Assembly (NCBI RefSeq): GCF_016458305.1
Contig: NZ_JAEMHL010000004.1
Coordinates: 1-64,000, forward strand
DNA length: 64,000 nucleotides
Reading direction: 5' to 3'
DNA from: Geomonas anaerohicana
Lineage (GTDB): Bacteria > Desulfobacterota > Desulfuromonadia > Geobacterales > Geobacteraceae
Shown: positions 16,789 through 25,689 of the stretch, in pieces
Position numbering within the stretch: the stretch's first letter is position 1
How the letters are laid out: every line of letters starts with the position of its first letter
The notes under the pieces: model-generated
Database searches by the model: none
The model's input: the letters and a program-made list of their open reading frames with translations, nothing else
Told to the model about the DNA's origin: nothing
Position numbers and translations under genes: made by a program

Positions 16789-18993
16789 ATGAAAGACCTG
16801 ACCTTGCGTACCCGCCTGATCGGGTCCTTCCTGATCATGGCCTTGTTGGTCGCCTTCACCGGCGGTTTCGGCGCCCTCAACATCAAGAGGGTCGGCGGCC
16901 AGATCCAGAACATCCTCGAGCAGCTCGCCAAGCAGCAAAAGCTGGTGCTCCTCATGGGAGTGACCCAGAAGTACTGCCACGTGAGCCTGATGCAGGCGGC
17001 CCTGGTTCCCAACGACCCGGAGAAGCTCCAGGAGTACATCGACGACTACCAGATGAAGCGGGACACCCTGCTTAGTCAGGCCCAGATCATCCTGGAAGGG
17101 AACAAGAAGCTGGGCGTGCTCCCGGTGGCCAAGGGGAGCGTGGTCGAGAAGAGGACCCGCCAGTTCCTGGTGAGCTGGGCCGACTTCGAGAAGGTCGCCG
17201 ACGAGCTGATCGCGCGCAAGCAGACGCTCATGAAGGGGGTCCCGACCGGGGCCATCAGCCAGGCGGCCAAGGACGCCCTGGCCGATCAGCGGCTGAACCA
17301 GCTTGCCAACGAGGACATCGCGACCGCCAACGACAAGGCCAAGGAGGCCCTGGACGACATCCTGGTCGAGGTCGGCAACCGGATGACGGATGCCAACAAG
17401 CAGGTCGGCGACATCCAGAAATCGGCAGGGATCACCTTCGCCGCCGTCATCCTGGTGGCGGTGGCCCTGGCCATCCTGCTGGGCCTGCTCATTACGCGCA
17501 ACATCGTTTCCCGCCTCTCGGTGATGGCCGAGGCCGTCGACAAGGGATCGGAGGGCGATCTTACCGCACGGGTCGAGATGGGGAGCCACGACGAGATCGG
17601 CAAGCTGGGGAGCGACTTCAACGAGATGGTCGGCAAGCTCTCCGGGATGATCGGCAAGGTTTCCCGCTCCTCCAATGAGCTGGCCGGTATTTCCGACACC
17701 ATGGCCAAGGCCTCCCATTCCGTGGTCGGCTCCGCCAAGACCCAGGCGGAGAGCGTTTCCAAGACCTCGGCTGCCATCGTGCAGATCAACACCTCGGTGA
17801 AGGGGGTGGCCCAGGGGGTCGACTCCCTCTCCATCTCCGCATCCGAAAGCTCCTCGTCGATCCTGGAGATGGCCTCCAGCGTCGAAGAGGTGGTGCAGAA
17901 CATGGAAAACCTGGCCCTGTCGGTGAACGAGGTCAGTTCGTCCATCGTCGAGATGGGGGCATCCATCAAGCAGGTCGGCAACGGCGTCGTGAGCCTGATG
18001 GAAGTATCCACCGCCACCGCCTCCTCGGTGATGGAGATGGACAGCTCCATCAAGCAGGTGGAAAGAAACGCCAACGAGACCGCAGCCATCTCCAAGGCGG
18101 TCCGTATCGACGCCGAGACCGGCCGCGAGGCGGTCGACGCCGTGATCAACGGCATGCAGGAGATCAAGCGCGCCTCCCTGATCACCAGCGAGGTCGTCGC
18201 CACCCTCTCCGAGCGGGCCGCAGACATCGGCGACATCCTCTCCGTCATCGACGAGGTGGCCGAGCAGACCAACCTCCTGGCCTTGAACGCCGCCATCATC
18301 GCGGCCCAGGCCGGCGAGCACGGCAAGGGCTTCGCCGTGGTGGCCGATGAGATCAAGGAACTGGCAGAGCGTACCTCCAGTTCCACCCGCGAGATATCCC
18401 TGGTGATCCGTGGCGTGCAGGAGGAAACCCAGCGCGCAGTCGAGGCCATCGACCAGGCGGAGCGCTCCATCGCCGACGGCGAACTGCTGTCGCAGAAATC
18501 GGGCGAGGCGCTCAACAAGATCGTGGTCGGCGTCACCGAGGCGACCGCCCAGGTGAGCGAGATCGCGCGCACCACGGTCGAGCAGGCCAAGGGAAGCCAG
18601 ATGATCCGCGAGGCCATGGAGCAGGTCTCCGAGATGGTGGCCCAGATCGCCAAGGCGACCCGGGAGCAGGGGCAGGGGAGCGAGCTGATCATGGCGGCGG
18701 TCGAGAACATGAAGAGCCTGACCTCCCAGGTGCTTTCCTCCACCCGCGAGCAGAACAAGGTGGGCAACCTGATCGCCCAGTCCACCGAGAGCATCACCGA
18801 GATGATCCGCCACATCAAGCGCGCCTGCGACGAGCAGACCCGCGGTTCCGAGCAGATCGTCATGTCCGTTGAGGACATCCAGCAGGCCACCGATGCCAAC
18901 CTCGAGGCGACCCGCGTCATGGACGAAGCCGTCTACAAGCTGTTCCGCCAGACCGAGATGCTGAAGCAGGAAATGGACGCATTCAAGATCTAG
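16789..18993 (+). CDS. Methyl-accepting chemotaxis protein
   Basis: A 734-residue transmembrane chemoreceptor. TM1 is at about residues 8-30 and TM2 at about 209-237, enclosing a ~180-residue helical periplasmic sensor. A HAMP domain (about 238-290) and a long cytoplasmic coiled coil follow. The hairpin tip that binds CheA and CheW begins near residue 486, with [15 protein letters not shown] and [20 protein letters not shown]. There is no C-terminal NWETF-type methyltransferase tether. The gene follows a small cytochrome c by 4 bases, suggesting that the receptor reports on periplasmic redox state or an electron-acceptor-linked signal. A strong terminator follows. Confidence 0.93.
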   Translation: MKDLTLRTRLIGSFLIMALLVAFTGGFGALNIKRVGGQIQNILEQLAKQQKLVLLMGVTQKYCHVSLMQAALVPNDPEKLQEYIDDYQMKRDTLLSQAQIILEGNKKLGVLPVAKGSVVEKRTRQFLVSWADFEKVADELIARKQTLMKGVPTGAISQAAKDALADQRLNQLANEDIATANDKAKEALDDILVEVGNRMTDANKQVGDIQKSAGITFAAVILVAVALAILLGLLITRNIVSRLSVMAEAVDKGSEGDLTARVEMGSHDEIGKLGSDFNEMVGKLSGMIGKVSRSSNELAGISDTMAKASHSVVGSAKTQAESVSKTSAAIVQINTSVKGVAQGVDSLSISASESSSSILEMASSVEEVVQNMENLALSVNEVSSSIVEMGASIKQVGNGVVSLMEVSTATASSVMEMDSSIKQVERNANETAAISKAVRIDAETGREAVDAVINGMQEIKRASLITSEVVATLSERAADIGDILSVIDEVAEQTNLLALNAAIIAAQAGEHGKGFAVVADEIKELAERTSSSTREISLVIRGVQEETQRAVEAIDQAERSIADGELLSQKSGEALNKIVVGVTEATAQVSEIARTTVEQAKGSQMIREAMEQVSEMVAQIAKATREQGQGSELIMAAVENMKSLTSQVLSSTREQNKVGNLIAQSTESITEMIRHIKRACDEQTRGSEQIVMSVEDIQQATDANLEATRVMDEAVYKLFRQTEMLKQEMDAFKI

Positions 18994-19029
18994 CACGCGG
19001 CCCAGCCCTTTTTTGCAGTACCGACCAAA

Positions 19030-19058
19030 TCCCCCTCTCCCCGAGGGGGACTTTTTTT
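19030..19058 (+). terminator. Intrinsic terminator of the cytochrome-chemoreceptor operon
   Basis: Stem TCCCCCTC / GAGGGGGA around a five-base loop, followed by CTTTTTTT. Located 37 bases after the chemoreceptor stop codon. Confidence 0.85.
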
Positions 19059-19086
19059 GTTATAAGGGGAGGCCGGCTTGGCAGAA

Positions 19087-19190
19087 GGGACTGGCTCCGT
19101 GAGGTGCCTGTCCCTCTAGCGGGGCGCTCCTTTCGGCTCAGCCGACTTCCGCAAGCAGTGAGGGGCAGGCACCTGGCTGAGCCAGTCCCC
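19087..19190. repeat. Two-armed R3 inverted repeat
   Basis: A left arm GGGACTGGCTCCGTGAGGTG and a right arm containing GGGGCAGGCACC...GAGCCAGTCCCC are inverted relative to each other and enclose about 45 bases. Same family as 12382-12410, 42783-42887 and 53646-53675. Confidence 0.82.
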
Positions 19191-19224
19191 ACTTGCAGCG
19201 CAGGATGGGGTGGCTGCCGCGGCT

Positions 19225-19261
19225 AAATCCCCCCTGTCCCCCCTTCGCAAAGGGGGGGACG
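19225..19261. repeat. 37-base R4 repeat, intergenic copy
   Basis: Identical over 37 bases to 11981-12017, where the same sequence is translated as the end of HpnI. Here it lies between genes. Confidence 0.88.
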
Positions 19262-19270
19262 TAATGGCGA

Positions 19271-19322
19271 CGTTTCACGTTTTACGTTTTGGGTTTTACG
19301 TAGAACGTAGAACGTAGAACGG
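19271..19322. repeat. Short tandem ACG-heptad repeats
   Basis: Three direct TAGAACG units preceded by inverted TTTTACG/TTTCACG units. Similar in style to the TTCAACG arrays at 26767-26971 and 30611-30771. Confidence 0.6.
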
Positions 19323-19338
19323 TTGTTAAGGAGTTGTT

Positions 19339-20136
19339 ATGAGCAGGATTGCCGATAGATTCGCAGCATTGAAAACCCGCGGGGAAAAGGCACTGGTGAC
19401 GTTCGTCACGGCCGGCGACCCCGACCTCGCCAGCACGGAGCAGGTCGTCTTGGCACTGGAGCAGGCGGGCGCCGACCTGATCGAACTGGGGGTTCCCTTC
19501 TCCGATCCCATGGCGGACGGACCGACCATCCAGCTTTCCTCCGATCGCGCACTGGCGGCGGGCACGACCCTGCCGGGAATCCTGGAGCTGGTGACCCGCC
19601 TCCGCACCCGGACCCAGATCCCCATCGTCCTCATGGGATACTTCAACCCGATCTTCGCTTACGGCGCCGAGCGTTTCGCCTGCGATGCCGCCAAGGCCGG
19701 CGTGGATGCCCTGCTGGTGGTCGATCTTCCCCCCGAGGAGGCGGCGGAACTCAAGGAGCACACCGACCGCTGCGGTTTGGACCTGATCTTCCTGCTGACT
19801 CCCACCTCGGACGCCTCGCGCGTGGATTCCGTGGCCCGCCAGGGCTCCGGATTCATCTACTACGTCTCCGTCACCGGCGTCACCGGCGCGAGGACCGCGG
19901 TCGCCGATACGCTTGCCGATCGCGTCACCGAAGTGCGCAACGCGCTGGACCTGCCGCTCGTGGTGGGCTTCGGCATCTCCACCCCGGAGCAGGCCGGCCA
20001 GGTGGCGCGGGTCGCCGACGGCGTGGTGGTGGGAAGCGCCCTGGTCAAGTATTTCGAGAAGTACCAGGGCAAGGAACTGCTCAATGAAGTCTCTGCCTTC
20101 GTCTCCGCTTTAAAACAAGGGGTGCTGCAGGGGTAG
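19339..20136 (+). CDS. trpA: Tryptophan synthase alpha subunit
   Basis: TrpA cleaves indole-3-glycerol phosphate and passes indole to TrpB. The 265-residue TIM-barrel protein has the catalytic residues E49 and D60 within [19 protein letters not shown] and the phosphate-binding GFGISTPEQ near the C-terminus. The ATG follows AAGGAG closely. trpB is not adjacent: it lies about 28.5 kb away at 48635. trpA is followed by accD after 141 bases with its own promoter. Confidence 0.97.
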   Translation: MSRIADRFAALKTRGEKALVTFVTAGDPDLASTEQVVLALEQAGADLIELGVPFSDPMADGPTIQLSSDRALAAGTTLPGILELVTRLRTRTQIPIVLMGYFNPIFAYGAERFACDAAKAGVDALLVVDLPPEEAAELKEHTDRCGLDLIFLLTPTSDASRVDSVARQGSGFIYYVSVTGVTGARTAVADTLADRVTEVRNALDLPLVVGFGISTPEQAGQVARVADGVVVGSALVKYFEKYQGKELLNEVSAFVSALKQGVLQG

Positions 20137-20188
20137 AAATAATCGGTTTTACTTTCAGCTGTTTAGCCGCGATGTCATACCGTTTTGT

Positions 20189-20217
20189 TTGACATAGCAG
20201 GTTCGATCTGCTAAGAA
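20189..20217 (+). promoter_or_regulatory. Predicted accD promoter
   Basis: TTGACA (20189-20194) and TAAGAA (20212-20217) with a 17-base spacer. The spacer itself contains an AGCAG/CTGCT inverted repeat (20197-20213), a plausible repressor site. Confidence 0.65.
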
Positions 20218-20229
20218 TCAGCGCTGATT
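20216..20229. promoter_or_regulatory. Perfect 14-base palindrome at the accD start region
   Basis: AATCAGCGCTGATT overlaps the end of the -10 element and the expected transcription start of accD. Position and symmetry fit an operator; the cognate regulator is unknown. Confidence 0.5.
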
Positions 20230-20277
20230 TACGTCTTAATAAAACAGCTTGGGGCATTCCCCCAAAAGAGGGCACAT

Positions 20278-21129
20278 ATGGCTTGGTTCAAAAGGGATAA
20301 TCCGCCGATGGCGAAGGCTGGGGAGCACAAGGTAAAGGTTCCGGAAGGGCTCTGGACGAAGTGCGTCAGCTGCGGCGAGACCATCTATACAAAGGACATC
20401 GAGAACAACCTGAACGTCTGCCCGAAGTGCGGCCATCACTACCGCGTCTCCACCAAGAAGCGGATCGAGCTGCTCATCGACGAGGGGACCTTCACCGAGT
20501 TCGACGCCGGCATGGTTTCCGTCGACTTCCTCGAATTCAAGGACAGCAAGAGCTACCAGGATCGCATCGACCAGGCGCTGGCCAAGGGCGGCAGCAAGGA
20601 CGCCATCGTCTGCGGTTCCGGCAAGATCGAAGGCACCCCGGTGCAGATCTGCGTCTTCGACTTCTCCTTCATGGGCGGTTCCATGGGTAGCGTGGTCGGC
20701 GAAAAGATCACCCGCGGCATCGAGCGCGCCCTGGAGCAGGGCACCCCGTGCATCATCGTTTCCGCCTCCGGCGGCGCCAGGATGCAGGAGAGCATCCTGT
20801 CGCTCATGCAGATGGCGAAGACCTCGGCGGCACTGGCCAAACTGCGCGAGGCGGGGCTTCCTTTCGTCTCCATCCTGACCGACCCGACCACCGGCGGCGT
20901 CACCGCGAGCTTCGCGATGCTGGGGGACATCAACATGGCCGAGCCCAAGGCGCTGATCGGCTTTGCCGGTCCCCGCGTCATCGAGCAGACCATCCGCCAG
21001 AAGCTCCCCCAGGGCTTCCAGCGCTCCGAGTACCTGCTCGACCACGGCATGGTGGACGTCATCGTGGAGCGTTCCAAGATGAAGTCGCAGCTCTCCAGCA
21101 TCCTCAAGATGCTCTACAAGGCGGCTTAA
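20278..21129 (+). CDS. accD: Acetyl-CoA carboxylase carboxyltransferase beta subunit
   Basis: AccD pairs with AccA to transfer the carboxyl group from biotin to acetyl-CoA, giving malonyl-CoA for fatty acid synthesis. The 283-residue protein has the N-terminal zinc ribbon (C29, C32, C48, C51) and the crotonase-fold signatures [11 protein letters not shown] and [16 protein letters not shown]. The length is usual. It is normally grouped with folC; here a LysE-family gene lies between them. Its stop codon is the first of five in-frame TAA codons formed by a hexamer repeat. A strong terminator follows. Confidence 0.97.
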   Translation: MAWFKRDNPPMAKAGEHKVKVPEGLWTKCVSCGETIYTKDIENNLNVCPKCGHHYRVSTKKRIELLIDEGTFTEFDAGMVSVDFLEFKDSKSYQDRIDQALAKGGSKDAIVCGSGKIEGTPVQICVFDFSFMGGSMGSVVGEKITRGIERALEQGTPCIIVSASGGARMQESILSLMQMAKTSAALAKLREAGLPFVSILTDPTTGGVTASFAMLGDINMAEPKALIGFAGPRVIEQTIRQKLPQGFQRSEYLLDHGMVDVIVERSKMKSQLSSILKMLYKAA

Positions 21130-21156
21130 GACTAAGACTAAGATTAAGATTAAGAC
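21127..21156 (+). repeat. Tandem TAAGAY hexamers giving five in-frame stops
   Basis: Five consecutive units TAAGAC, TAAGAC, TAAGAT, TAAGAT, TAAGAC start at the accD stop codon. Because the unit is 6 bases, every TAA is in the accD frame. Confidence 0.85.
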
Positions 21157-21169
21157 TTAATTGGGATGT

Positions 21170-21221
21170 GAAAGGTTAAGACAGTGAAGATGATTCCTTT
21201 GCTGTCTTAACCTTTCTTTTT
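21170..21221 (+). terminator. Intrinsic terminator of accD
   Basis: A 15-base perfect stem (GAAAGGTTAAGACAG / CTGTCTTAACCTTTC) with a 17-base loop, followed by TTTTT. Confidence 0.88.
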
Positions 21222-21242
21222 AGGGGCCTACGCCTTCACCTT

Positions 21243-21362
21243 CCTGGTTCCCAAGCTTCAGCTTGGGAACCCAATACGGCGCGCAAAGCTCCAGCTTTGC
21301 ATCCGAGAGAAGCTGGAGCTTCGGAGAGGCATTGCGTTCCCAAGGCGGACCTTGGGAACGAG
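21243..21362. repeat. Composite three-hairpin repeat, copy 2 (family R2)
   Basis: Same succession of three palindromes as at 10138-10252, with small substitutions. It ends about 60 bases before the LysE-family gene, so both copies precede a rightward gene. Confidence 0.85.
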
Positions 21363-21424
21363 TTCAAGTCGCATTCAAATCTTTCTCTCAATCTTTATTT
21401 AATCTAGTCTGTCCCGGAGTTCCC

Positions 21425-22051
21425 ATGGTTTCCCTTTCCCAACTGGCCCTGTTCGCTCTCACCTCGACCGTGCTCATCTTCACCCCCGGCCCGGACATCA
21501 TCTACGTGATGACCCGTGGTGTGGCGCAAGGGAGAAAGGCCGGGCTCGCCGCGGCAGCAGGTTTCGCAATCGGCAACTTCGCCCACACCTTCTTCGCCAT
21601 CGTCGGCCTCTCCGCCCTGATCACCTCCTCCGCCACCGCCTTCGCCTGCGTCAGGTATGCCGGGGCTGCTTATCTCATGTACATCGGTTTCAAGATGCTG
21701 CGCAGCAAGTCTTCCTTTGTTCAAGAGGGGGCGGCGGGGGAACTGTCGTGCCGGGTCATCTTCCGGCAGAGCATCCTGGCCAACATCATGAACCCCAAGG
21801 TGGCTCTCTTCTTCCTCGCCTTCTTCCCGCAGTTCGTGGACCGTGCCCGCGGCGGCGTTCCCATGCAGATGCTGATCCTTGGTAGCACCTTTGTCGTGCT
21901 CACCATGCTCGGCTTTGGCGTGGTCGCACTCTTGTCGGGCGAGATCGGGCGCTGGCTGAACCGCAGCGCCGGTGCCGGGAACCGGATCGGGCAGGGGGCG
22001 GGATGCATCCTGATCGGCCTGGGGCTGCGCCTGGCGTGGCCCGAGCGGTAA
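21425..22051 (+). CDS. LysE/RhtB-family exporter
   Basis: A 208-residue membrane protein of the LysE superfamily, whose members export amino acids such as lysine, threonine or homoserine lactone. The family signature FTPGPDIIYVMTRGVAQGRKAG is at residues ~20-41, followed by about five further hydrophobic segments. I start at ATG 21425 (MVSLSQLALFAL); the upstream in-frame extension translates a repeat element. The substrate cannot be told from sequence. It separates accD from folC, which are usually adjacent. Confidence 0.88.
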   Translation: MVSLSQLALFALTSTVLIFTPGPDIIYVMTRGVAQGRKAGLAAAAGFAIGNFAHTFFAIVGLSALITSSATAFACVRYAGAAYLMYIGFKMLRSKSSFVQEGAAGELSCRVIFRQSILANIMNPKVALFFLAFFPQFVDRARGGVPMQMLILGSTFVVLTMLGFGVVALLSGEIGRWLNRSAGAGNRIGQGAGCILIGLGLRLAWPER

Positions 22052-22111
22052 CCCGGCGACCGGGATTAATATGGACTTTTTCACCTTCTTTACCTATAAT
22101 CCCCGCCTGTC

Positions 22112-23386
22112 ATGACCTACGCCGAAACGCTTGCGCACATCTATGCCCTCGGTCGCTTCGGCATCAAGCCCGGACTGGATAGGATCACGGCTTTGCTTGC
22201 TGCGCTGGGCAACCCGCAGGACGCCTTCAAGGCGGTCCACGTGGTCGGCACCAACGGCAAGGGGTCGACGGCTTCCTTCCTCAGTTCCATCCTCAAGGCC
22301 GGCGGCTACCGGACGGGACTCTTCACCTCCCCGCACCTGATCTCCTTCACCGAGCGCATCCAGGTCAACGGCTCCGAAATAGGTGAGGCGGACGTGGTGC
22401 GATTCGCCGGGATGGTGATGGCAGCCGCGCCCGCGGAGGCCACCTTCTTCGAGATCGTGACCGCGCTGGCCATTCTCCACTTCGCCGAGGCGGGCGTCGA
22501 GATCGCCGTCTTCGAGGCGGGGATGGGGGGGCGGCTCGATGCAACCAACATTTTGCAGGGGGTGCTCTGCGCCATTGCGCCCATCTCCCTGGAACATACC
22601 GACTATCTTGGTAAAACTATCGAGGATATTGCGGCGGAGAAGGCAGGGATCTGCAAGCCCGGTGCCCCGATACTCTCGGCGCGGCAGGACCGCGACGCGC
22701 AGTTCATCATCGAGCACCAGGCGGCCCAGCTCGACGCACCGCTTTACCGCCAGGGGGAATCCTTCGACGCCTTCTGGCTGGACGGCCTGCTCAACTACCG
22801 CGGCATCGGCGTTACCTTGGATGCCCTATCCTGCGGCCTGTACGGTCGTTATCAAAGCGGCAACGCGGCGCTGGCCCTCGCCTGCGCGGAACTGCTGCGG
22901 GCGGTGGGTTTCCCGGTGACGCCCCAGGCGATGATCGCCGGCGTGGCCAATGCACGCTGGCCGGGCAGGATGGAATTCTTCCCCGGGCCGCCGCGTCTTC
23001 TGCTCGACGGCGCCCACAACCCGGCAGGTGCGGCCGCGCTGGCCGAGGCGCTCGCCGACATCCCGCGCGGGCAGCTCTTCCTGGTGGCCGGGGTCATGGC
23101 CGACAAGGAACTGTCGGGGATACTGGCGCCGCTGTTGCCGCTGGTCGACCGCGTCTTTGCCGTCGCTCCAGCCCTGGAGCGGGCTCTCCCGGCGGGGGAG
23201 CTCGCCACCTACTGCTTCGGCGCGGGGGTGGAGGCGATGGAAGCGGGGAGCGTGGCTCAGGGGATCGAACTGGCGCGCAACCTGGCCCAGGATGACGACC
23301 TGATCCTGGTCTGCGGCTCCCTCTTCACCGTGGGCGAGGCGCGCAGCCACCTGAAGTCGCGCAGCTTCGAGGCGTTTAGAGGGTGA
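22112..23386 (+). CDS. folC: Bifunctional dihydrofolate/folylpolyglutamate synthase
   Basis: FolC adds glutamate to dihydropteroate and to reduced folates. The 424-residue Mur-ligase-family protein shows the ATP-binding loop VVGTNGKGSTASFL near residue 48, the LFTSPHLISFTERI folate-loop motif and a C-terminal domain with LLDGAHNPAGA. The length and order match the family. The ATG lies 60 bases after the LysE-family gene. It ends 43 bases before lptD. Confidence 0.96.
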   Translation: MTYAETLAHIYALGRFGIKPGLDRITALLAALGNPQDAFKAVHVVGTNGKGSTASFLSSILKAGGYRTGLFTSPHLISFTERIQVNGSEIGEADVVRFAGMVMAAAPAEATFFEIVTALAILHFAEAGVEIAVFEAGMGGRLDATNILQGVLCAIAPISLEHTDYLGKTIEDIAAEKAGICKPGAPILSARQDRDAQFIIEHQAAQLDAPLYRQGESFDAFWLDGLLNYRGIGVTLDALSCGLYGRYQSGNAALALACAELLRAVGFPVTPQAMIAGVANARWPGRMEFFPGPPRLLLDGAHNPAGAAALAEALADIPRGQLFLVAGVMADKELSGILAPLLPLVDRVFAVAPALERALPAGELATYCFGAGVEAMEAGSVAQGIELARNLAQDDDLILVCGSLFTVGEARSHLKSRSFEAFRG

Positions 23387-23429
23387 GAACCCGTTGAACG
23401 TTGAATATCTTTTGTTTTTCCGGAGTCCG

Positions 23430-25562
23430 ATGAAACCTGTAAAAGCCTTGTGGCTTGTCACATACCTGCTGTTGTCGGCGGCGCTTGCCCACGGCAAGGA
23501 CAACGCGATGTCTTTCAGCAAGGCGCCCCTTGCCCAGAAGGCGGCTCCTGCCGAGACAACGACCCCGACCGAAAAGGTGGTTCTCCCTGATAAGGAGGTG
23601 ACGCTCAAAGCGGACTCCCTCAACGTGGATACACCCAACGAAAGCTACAACGCCGAAGGGAACGTGCAGATCCTGCAGGGGGGCGCTTCTCTGCTTGCAG
23701 ACAGCGTCATCTACCGTCGCCTGACCGGGGACGCCCTGGCCGAAGGGGACGTGCTGATGGAGCGCGGCGGCGACACCATGAAAGGGGAGCAGCTCTCCCT
23801 GAACCTGATCACCCAGAAAGGTGAACTGGTAAACGGCGAACTCTTCATCAAGAAGTCCAATTTCCGGCTGCGTGCCCCGCGCCTTTTGAAGACCGGCGCA
23901 GAGGACTACCGCGTCGAACACGGCATCTTCACCACCTGCGACGGGGAACACCCGAGCTGGCGCTTCGAGGCCAAGAAGGTGGACGTCACGCTGGATGAGT
24001 ACGCCACGGCGAGAAACGCCGTCTTCTACGTCGACGATGTCCCTATCTTCTACACGCCGTACCTGGTCTTCCCGGCCAACACCGAGCGCCAGTCCGGCCT
24101 CATGATCCCCAAGCTCGGCTTCTCCTCCAAGAAGGGGTTTTACCTGGACCAGCCCTTTTACTGGGCGATCGACCCCAGCCAGGAAGCCACCTTCGATCTC
24201 GACCTGGAGAGCTCGCGCGGCGTCGGCACCGGCGTCGACTACCGATACCTGCGCCCCAACGACAGCCAAGGGCGCCTGCGGGCCTTCGGTATCTACGACA
24301 CCAACGAGTCGAAGTTCCGCGGTGAGCTGCAGCAAAAGCACCTGGAACTGCTGACCCCTGAACTTACCCTCGCCTCCACCATCCACGTGGTGTCGGACCG
24401 CAAGTACTACCTCGACTACGGCGAGTTCTCCGGCGAGTACAACCGCCAGCTCCTGGAGTCGTCGGTCTCCTTCGACCGGCGCTGGGAGCGCTCCGCCCTG
24501 TTCGGCGCGCTCACCTACGACCAGGACCTGGAGGCGCCCAACAACCGCGCCACGCTGCAGCGCCTCCCCACCTTCGGCTTCATCGCCTCCGGCGAAAAGG
24601 TAGGGCCGGTCTTTTTGTCCATGGATTCCAGCCTGACCAACTTCGAGCACGCGGTGGGGCCGACCGGGCAGCGCCTGGTGCTGCACCCCCGGGTCAGCTA
24701 CTACGCCAAGCCCGCCGAAATCATCGACTTCTCCATGTTCGGCGCCTTCCAGCAGCGCCTGTACAACGCGCACGGCGACACCCCGGAGAACGGCTGGCGC
24801 CAGATCGGTCAGGCCGACGGCGGCGCAGCGCTGTCGCTGCCGCTGGAGCGGATCTACGACCACGGCACGCTGCGGCACCTGCTGGTTCCCTCGCTGCAGT
24901 ACAACTACGTGCAGCGGCGCAGCGACGAGGACCTTCCTTTCTACGACTACGGCGACCGGGTACTCGGGCAGAACATCACCTACTGGTCCGTCGCCAACAC
25001 CTTCACCAGGAAGTACGTCCGGGAAGGAATGCCGGACGAATACCGCGACATCCTCTACCTGAAGCTCTCCCAGGGATACCAGTTTTCGGGGCAGCGCCGC
25101 GACCTGCTCACCCTGGTGGACGAGGGGAACCACCTCACCGACCTGATGCTGGAGAGCGTCATCACCCCGGTGAAGGATCTTTCCCTCTTGGTCGACGGGC
25201 GCTACAACACCACCGACAACGTCCTTTCCACTGCCAACCTCGGGCTGCAGGTCAAAGGAGAGGGGCGCACCCAGGCCAACGTCACCTACCGGCACAGCCG
25301 CGACGAGTTGGACTACCTGGGAGCCGGCGTGACCTTCCCGCTCACCAGCCAGCTCACCGCCGACCTCTTGGGGCGCTATTCCTTCGACAGGGGGGGCTTC
25401 CTCGAGTCGCGTTACGCGGTGGAGTACCGGCAGCAGTGCTGGAGCGTGATCCTTGCCTATTCGGACCGGGTCAGCAGCCACCAGGTAAGCGGCGAAAAAC
25501 AGTTCACCATCAACTTCTCGCTGGCAGGATTGGGGTCGCTGGGGCCGCTGCAGACCTTCTAG
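23430..25562 (+). CDS. lptD: LPS-assembly outer membrane protein LptD
   Basis: LptD, with LptE, inserts lipopolysaccharide into the outer leaflet of the outer membrane. The 710-residue protein has a signal peptide (about residues 1-24), an N-terminal OstA-like jellyroll (LNVDTPNESYNAEGNVQIL, about 60-160) and a long C-terminal beta-barrel rich in alternating aromatic residues. It is somewhat shorter than the Escherichia coli protein. I start at ATG 23430, with GGAG five bases upstream, and not at 23394, where the extension covers a GTTGAACG-type repeat. The disulfide cysteine pattern is not obviously the enteric one. Confidence 0.9.
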   Translation: MKPVKALWLVTYLLLSAALAHGKDNAMSFSKAPLAQKAAPAETTTPTEKVVLPDKEVTLKADSLNVDTPNESYNAEGNVQILQGGASLLADSVIYRRLTGDALAEGDVLMERGGDTMKGEQLSLNLITQKGELVNGELFIKKSNFRLRAPRLLKTGAEDYRVEHGIFTTCDGEHPSWRFEAKKVDVTLDEYATARNAVFYVDDVPIFYTPYLVFPANTERQSGLMIPKLGFSSKKGFYLDQPFYWAIDPSQEATFDLDLESSRGVGTGVDYRYLRPNDSQGRLRAFGIYDTNESKFRGELQQKHLELLTPELTLASTIHVVSDRKYYLDYGEFSGEYNRQLLESSVSFDRRWERSALFGALTYDQDLEAPNNRATLQRLPTFGFIASGEKVGPVFLSMDSSLTNFEHAVGPTGQRLVLHPRVSYYAKPAEIIDFSMFGAFQQRLYNAHGDTPENGWRQIGQADGGAALSLPLERIYDHGTLRHLLVPSLQYNYVQRRSDEDLPFYDYGDRVLGQNITYWSVANTFTRKYVREGMPDEYRDILYLKLSQGYQFSGQRRDLLTLVDEGNHLTDLMLESVITPVKDLSLLVDGRYNTTDNVLSTANLGLQVKGEGRTQANVTYRHSRDELDYLGAGVTFPLTSQLTADLLGRYSFDRGGFLESRYAVEYRQQCWSVILAYSDRVSSHQVSGEKQFTINFSLAGLGSLGPLQTF

Positions 25563-25689
25563 GTCGGGTTGCCATGTTGCCCGAAGGGGAAGAAGTTGAC
25601 ACTTTTGCTTTTCCCGGTGTATCTACAATAGTCGGCTGAAAAAGGTGCGCCGCTGCATCGAGGCACCGACAGAGCCGACCGGAGGCGTT

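Larger units (their letters stand above)
18994..19338. other. 345-base repeat-rich gap between chemoreceptor and trpA
   Basis: No gene. It contains the receptor's terminator (19030-19058), a two-armed R3 repeat (19087-19190), the R4 37-base repeat (19225-19261) and a run of ACGTTTTACG/TAGAACG-type short repeats (19271-19322), ending at the AAGGAG ribosome binding site of trpA. Confidence 0.85.

Noticed and set aside
16687-18996. 769-codon open frame on the minus strand
   Set aside because: It is the antisense shadow of the chemoreceptor gene; composition is low complexity (His, Gly, Asp and Leu rich) and no motif is visible. High GC content makes such frames common.
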